Source of the DNA: Anaerolineae bacterium | GTDB taxonomy: Bacteria; Chloroflexota; Anaerolineae; B4-G1; SLSP01 | Assembly (NCBI GenBank): GCA_021159805.1 | Contig: JAGHDT010000192.1 | Coordinates: 1 to 8,363 of the forward strand | DNA: 8,363 nucleotides | Direction of reading: 5' to 3' | In this document: positions 5,258-8,363 of the stretch, one piece after another | How positions within the stretch are numbered: position 1 is the first letter of the stretch | How the letters are laid out: each line of letters starts with the position of its first letter | The notes under the pieces: generated by a model | Seen by the model: only the letters and a program-made list of their open reading frames with translations | Told to the model about the DNA's origin: nothing | The model's database searches: none | Program-made: the position numbers and the translations under genes

Positions 5258-5298
5258 GCTGCATCACCTCACGACAGCCCGTCGTGTGGTGATGCAGC
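5258..5298 (-). terminator. Long hairpin after the sulfatase-hydrolase unit
   Basis: GCTGCATCACC (5258-5268) pairs with GGTGATGCAGC (5288-5298). After one T-T mismatch CACGAC (5270-5275) pairs with GTCGTG (5281-5286), giving 17 pairs around a 5-nt loop. It begins about 30 bp after the stop codon at 5329 and before promoter P1, where a terminator is needed. No U-tract follows on the minus strand. It may instead stabilise the mRNA 3' end. Confidence 0.6.
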
Positions 5299-5328
5299 TG
5301 GCGAGAGCGAGTCCCGCGGGTAAGGCGC

Positions 5329-6696
5329 TCAGCCGAAGCGTTGTCCTCTGCTCACGCGGCTGTTGAGCAGTGATTCCAACTGCTGCGGTGTGGTGGCCTC
5401 GATAGGGTCGTAGCGCACCCCGGGATAGAATTGATCGAAGAAAGCCCGCAGATTGTCTGACCACTGGCTTGGGTTGACGACGGTCACAGCGCGCTCCTCA
5501 AGTCCCGGCCCGTAGGCGGCGTCGTCGGCGCTGAACCCGATGGTAACCTTGAACGTCTCCCAGTAGCGGCGGCATGCCGCGATCCAGCTCCAGGTCGCGT
5601 TCTGAGGAAGGAGCAGATAGTGCCGGCTGTAGATCACGCGTGGCTCAAGTGGCTTCTTCTCCACCGTGGGAGGCGCCGGCGGCGTCGGCGTTGGTGGTGC
5701 GGGGGTAGGAGGCGCCGGTGTCGGCGGCGCGGGTGGCGTCGGCGTTGGTGGTGTGGGGGTAGGAGGCGCCGATGTCGGCGGCGCGGGTGGTGTCGGAGTA
5801 TCCTGCCATTCAGGATCCTGCTCATCCCTTACCGTGACCATATAGTTGACCAGGTTTGGAATGAACCGCCCGAACTCGAATTCCTCCCACGATCCCGCGC
5901 TGCCCAACGTGAAGAGATGCGCGCCGACAACGTAGTAGTCCTTGCGCAGCTCGGTGTCATACCATTTCATCTGGGTGATCCATTCGTTTGCCGTGACCTC
6001 GGGGAGTTCTTTGGCGATGTTGACCTCTGTCAGGAAAAGTGGGATCACTTCGTTGCGTGGGATGAGGAAGTCCTCATACAGCCAGCGATAGCGGCAGGCG
6101 AGGGGACCCCGGTCCGGGTAGACAGGGCGCCCGGGCAGGGCTTCGCCGTACCAGCGATTCATGGGGTAGGCGTACTCGTGGAGCGAGAGAGCGTGGCCGC
6201 CGGTCTTGGCCTTGCCGAAGGCGCCGCTTTCCACGATGGCCTCCATTTCCTCCCACTCGGGAACCCCCAGACTGTACGAGAAGAGCGCCAGTTTGTATCC
6301 CTCCTCGTCCGCGATGTCCATGCAGTGCATCATGAACTCGGCCAGCCGCTGGTGGCCGTCAACGCCGGGGGGATCCTGTTCGTTGATGATTTCCCAGTAG
6401 TCGACGTAGCCTCGGTGTGCTTCCCACCTTGGAAGAAGGCTGTTCATCACCTTTCCGGCGCTTTCCCTCAGGTTGCCATAGAGCTCGGGCCCCTCCACAT
6501 TGACACTCTTGTCTGTCCCATGCATATACCGCCCGACGGTGATGATGTTGGGATCGAGCGCTTTGATGTCTTTGAGCCACCCCATCGTCACCACGGCCTT
6601 GACCGTGGTCATGCGCGCGCCTCTGGCTCTCAATTGCTGGATCATGCCTGGTGTCTCCCCAGGCATAATGCCGTGGATGCCGAGCTTGCTTGGCAT
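5329..6696 (-). CDS. Glycoside-hydrolase-like TIM-barrel protein with Pro/Thr linker and C-terminal domain
   Basis: The 455-residue product has three parts. Residues 1-290 look like a clan GH-A (beta/alpha)8 barrel. WEIINEQDPPG (101-111) places an Asn-Glu pair at 105-106 as the likely acid/base. FLTEVN (221-226) places Glu224 as the likely nucleophile, and HEYAYP (173-178) fits another active-site strand. Residues 300-344 are a Pro/Thr/Ala linker built partly from a duplicated 18-residue unit. Residues 350-455 form a separate domain (YLLLPQNATW, TIGFSADDAAYGPG, VTVVNPSQW) that I associate with Chloroflexota glycan-active proteins, function unknown to me. No signal peptide or membrane helix is seen, although such linkers are usual in exported enzymes. 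The ATG at 6696 has GGGAG 7 nt upstream and lies 14 bp after the sulfatase stop, so the two are probably co-translated. The substrate and exact GH family cannot be told. Confidence 0.75.
   Translation of the reverse strand: MPSKLGIHGIMPGETPGMIQQLRARGARMTTVKAVVTMGWLKDIKALDPNIITVGRYMHGTDKSVNVEGPELYGNLRESAGKVMNSLLPRWEAHRGYVDYWEIINEQDPPGVDGHQRLAEFMMHCMDIADEEGYKLALFSYSLGVPEWEEMEAIVESGAFGKAKTGGHALSLHEYAYPMNRWYGEALPGRPVYPDRGPLACRYRWLYEDFLIPRNEVIPLFLTEVNIAKELPEVTANEWITQMKWYDTELRKDYYVVGAHLFTLGSAGSWEEFEFGRFIPNLVNYMVTVRDEQDPEWQDTPTPPAPPTSAPPTPTPPTPTPPAPPTPAPPTPAPPTPTPPAPPTVEKKPLEPRVIYSRHYLLLPQNATWSWIAACRRYWETFKVTIGFSADDAAYGPGLEERAVTVVNPSQWSDNLRAFFDQFYPGVRYDPIEATTPQQLESLLNSRVSRGQRFG
5681..5788 (-). repeat. 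Two 54-bp tandem repeats encoding the Pro/Thr linker
   Basis: Copies at 5681-5734 and 5735-5788 are the same length and differ at two positions only (5700 c versus 5754 t; 5718 g versus 5772 a). Partial copies flank them on both sides. Each encodes 18 residues of PTPPAPP-type linker, so copy-number change keeps the frame. Confidence 0.9.
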
Positions 6697-6710
6697 GCGG
6701 GTACTCCCTT

Positions 6711-8327
6711 CTAGGTCAGGTCTTCTGCCCAGTAATACTGATCGTAGAGGTGAACCAGGTTCTTCGGGTTGTCAGCCAGGAGATCGCTGAACGTGATCGC
6801 CTCAACCACGCGTTCCGGGCCGGGGGCGTCGTCGCGATAGGCGAGGGCTTTGGCCTCTTCCTCCGAGGCGAAGGCAATCCATTGTCCAAGGTCGTCCCTG
6901 AACGCATAGACCGTGCGCCCGGTGATGTCCGGTACGTCGGTCAAGCCCTGCGTGAAGGCGCTGATGCGCTCCTCTGTGGCCCCGTGCTCTCTCAGGAAGG
7001 TGAGCCATGCCTGTTTCATCCGTTCAGCGATCTCGGGGTGGTCACCGATGACGTTGTGGTTCTGGCGCGGGTCGGCCTTGAGGTCATAGAGCTCCGATGG
7101 CAAGCCTGCCGGCATACAGATGTAGGTCCACTCGTCGCTGGTGATGGTGCCGGGCTCGACGACACGCCCGGAGCCGACCCAGCCGTCAAACGCTGCGCCG
7201 CCGACCGTGGCTGCGTTCTGCGGGTACCGGTTTGAGAAGGCGTAGGTGGCGCCCTCAGTGGCCTCGCCCCGCATCAAGGGCAAGAAGGACTTGCCTTCAA
7301 CGCTCTGAGGAACCGGCACATTCATGAAGTCCAGCACGGCTGGCAGGATATCGGCTGGTTGGACGATGCCGCGGATGCGTTGGCCGGCACCCATGCCATC
7401 GGGATGGCAGACGAGCAGCGGGATGCGTGTGGTCTCCTCATAGAGCCTGCCCATCTCGGCCCCGGGCTTGCCGTGCAGCCCGTGCTCGCCGAAGAGGTGG
7501 CCGTGATCCGTGGTCCAGATGATCAGAGTATTCTCAAAGAGACCCAGGCGTTCTGCCATGTCAAGGAATCTGCCGACCCAGCGGTCGACCAGTGTGGCCC
7601 CGCCGGCGTAAAGCGCGCGCACATCCTGGTGCTCGGCCTCGGTCATATAGGTGGCGCGACCGTACTGCGGGTAGGTGTTCCGGTCCCCTTTGTAGTCGGG
7701 ATCCGCGTAGAGCTCGTAGTCGTACCACGGGCAGTCGAATGGTTCGTGTGGATCCCACATGTCGACGTACAGGAAGAAGCTGTCGTGATTGTAGTTCGTC
7801 TCCAGCCATTCGATGGCGTCGGACATCGTGCGGGCCACCGGATACTCGCGCTCGTGGCGGCGGTCGAAGTGGTTGCGCAGATAGCCGTCCAGGCTCTTGA
7901 CCGACTTGATCTTGTGAGGCTGTGCGCTGAACCGGACCGGAAGGTCGGGGTTGGTGATCCAGGGGTCGCCCTTTTGGCCGTGCGAGAAGTAGACGCCCTT
8001 GAACCCCCGCGTGTAGTTGTAGTCGTGGGCTCCGAGCATCGGTGTGTCCCAGATCATCTGGGTATGGACACCGGCGTGGCTCAGCATCTGGGCCATTGTC
8101 CGGTCTTCGGGTCGCAGCGGCTCCCAACCGCGGGTGGGGAAACCGTACCGGCCGACCGCGACATCCCACCGGTTAGGGACCGTCGGATACGAGCCGATGT
8201 AGTATTGTTCGAAGACGGCGGCCCGCTGGGCAAAGGCATCCAGGTTGGGGGTCTTGATCCAGTCGTTGCCGTAGCAACCCAGGTGATCCCGGCGGAAAGT
8301 GTCATTGACAAGTAGTATGACGTTCAT
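6711..8327 (-). CDS. Sulfatase / alkaline phosphatase superfamily hydrolase, Thr at the catalytic position
   Basis: The 538-residue protein has the sulfatase fold pattern. It opens with VILLVNDTFRRDHLGCYGN (metal ligand Asp9), has WDPHEPF (191-197), TTDHGHLFGEHG (272-283, metal ligands Asp274 and His275) and HGK (285-287), and ends the core with LYDLKADPRQNHN (about 413-425). Sulfatases carry C-x-P-x-R or S-x-P-x-R, whose Cys or Ser becomes formylglycine. Here the site reads T-V-P-N-R (49-53), so formylglycine cannot form. Thr is the nucleophile in related NPP phosphodiesterases, so phospho-ester cleavage or an unusual mechanism is possible. A tail of about 90 residues follows the usual C-terminus. 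No signal peptide is visible, so the protein is probably cytoplasmic. The ATG at 8327 has an AGAGG-type ribosome site 6 nt upstream. It is likely the first or an early gene of a unit with the downstream hydrolase. The superfamily is sure; the activity is not. Confidence 0.9.
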   Translation of the reverse strand: MNVILLVNDTFRRDHLGCYGNDWIKTPNLDAFAQRAAVFEQYYIGSYPTVPNRWDVAVGRYGFPTRGWEPLRPEDRTMAQMLSHAGVHTQMIWDTPMLGAHDYNYTRGFKGVYFSHGQKGDPWITNPDLPVRFSAQPHKIKSVKSLDGYLRNHFDRRHEREYPVARTMSDAIEWLETNYNHDSFFLYVDMWDPHEPFDCPWYDYELYADPDYKGDRNTYPQYGRATYMTEAEHQDVRALYAGGATLVDRWVGRFLDMAERLGLFENTLIIWTTDHGHLFGEHGLHGKPGAEMGRLYEETTRIPLLVCHPDGMGAGQRIRGIVQPADILPAVLDFMNVPVPQSVEGKSFLPLMRGEATEGATYAFSNRYPQNAATVGGAAFDGWVGSGRVVEPGTITSDEWTYICMPAGLPSELYDLKADPRQNHNVIGDHPEIAERMKQAWLTFLREHGATEERISAFTQGLTDVPDITGRTVYAFRDDLGQWIAFASEEEAKALAYRDDAPGPERVVEAITFSDLLADNPKNLVHLYDQYYWAEDLT

Positions 8328-8363
8328 TGAGGTCCTCTCGGTGTTGGTTGATCAAACGTAGAC

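Noticed and set aside
5258..5298. Hairpin as a MITE or transposon end
   Set aside because: There is a single copy in the window, with no flanking direct repeats and no transposase; its position fits a 3' end of an operon.
5681..5788. Tandem repeats as a CRISPR array
   Set aside because: There are no spacers; the units are head-to-tail, in frame, and encode a Pro/Thr linker.
5620..6714. Plus-strand ORF of 364 residues with Arg-rich runs
   Set aside because: It is the mirror of the Pro/Thr linker and barrel gene. The Arg runs come from the GC-rich repeat, and the minus frame has catalytic motifs and a ribosome site.
7359..8315. Plus-strand ORF of 318 residues
   Set aside because: It lies wholly inside the sulfatase-fold gene on the other strand and shows no recognisable motif; GC-rich third positions keep it open.

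Overview
This window reads as a bacterial chromosome segment. I suggest Chloroflexota (Anaerolineae-like); this is an inference. It rests on the moderately GC-rich sequence, the style of the protein families, and a C-terminal 'LLLPQ..TW...FSADDAA..GPG' domain that I associate with that phylum. It is not a sequence match. Every gene I can support lies on the minus strand, so the order of transcription runs from high to low coordinates.

Right third (about 5260-8363): a two-gene unit. A sulfatase/alkaline-phosphatase-superfamily hydrolase (6711-8327) is followed 14 bp later by a TIM-barrel glycoside-hydrolase-like protein with a long Pro/Thr linker and a C-terminal domain (5329-6696). The unit ends at a strong 17-bp hairpin (5258-5298). 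The sulfatase-like protein has Thr where sulfatases carry the formylglycine-forming Cys or Ser. Together the pair suggests processing of a charged glycan or glycoconjugate, with the substrate unknown.

Middle (about 4381-5200): two tandem consensus promoters (P1 about 5173-5200, P2 about 5117-5144) drive a tRNA cluster, Thr(UGU)-Tyr(GUA)-Thr(GGU)-Trp(CCA). No tRNA encodes its CCA tail. The cluster runs into secE-nusG, the usual bacterial arrangement, but tuf and rpmG, often found here, are absent.

Left-middle (about 929-4376): the translation and transcription operon secE-nusG-rplK-rplA-rplJ-rplL. The 291-bp rplA-rplJ gap holds a textbook L10 leader (the L10-L12 autoregulatory RNA) plus a downstream hairpin with a U-tract, so control of rplJL by attenuation is likely. 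rplJ starts with TTG, secE with GTG, and nusG with ATG or TTG. NusG carries an acidic N-terminal extension of about 95 residues, and SecE has an extra C-terminal membrane segment. A 13-bp hairpin follows rplL, and rpoB does not come next.

Left end (1-712): the 5' part of a site-2 protease (M50) gene, cut by the window edge. It has its own promoter, placed so that transcription should start at the ATG itself (a leaderless mRNA). A perfect 14-bp inverted repeat abuts its -35 box. No stretch longer than 300 bp lacks a gene. I see no mobile element, CRISPR array or origin.
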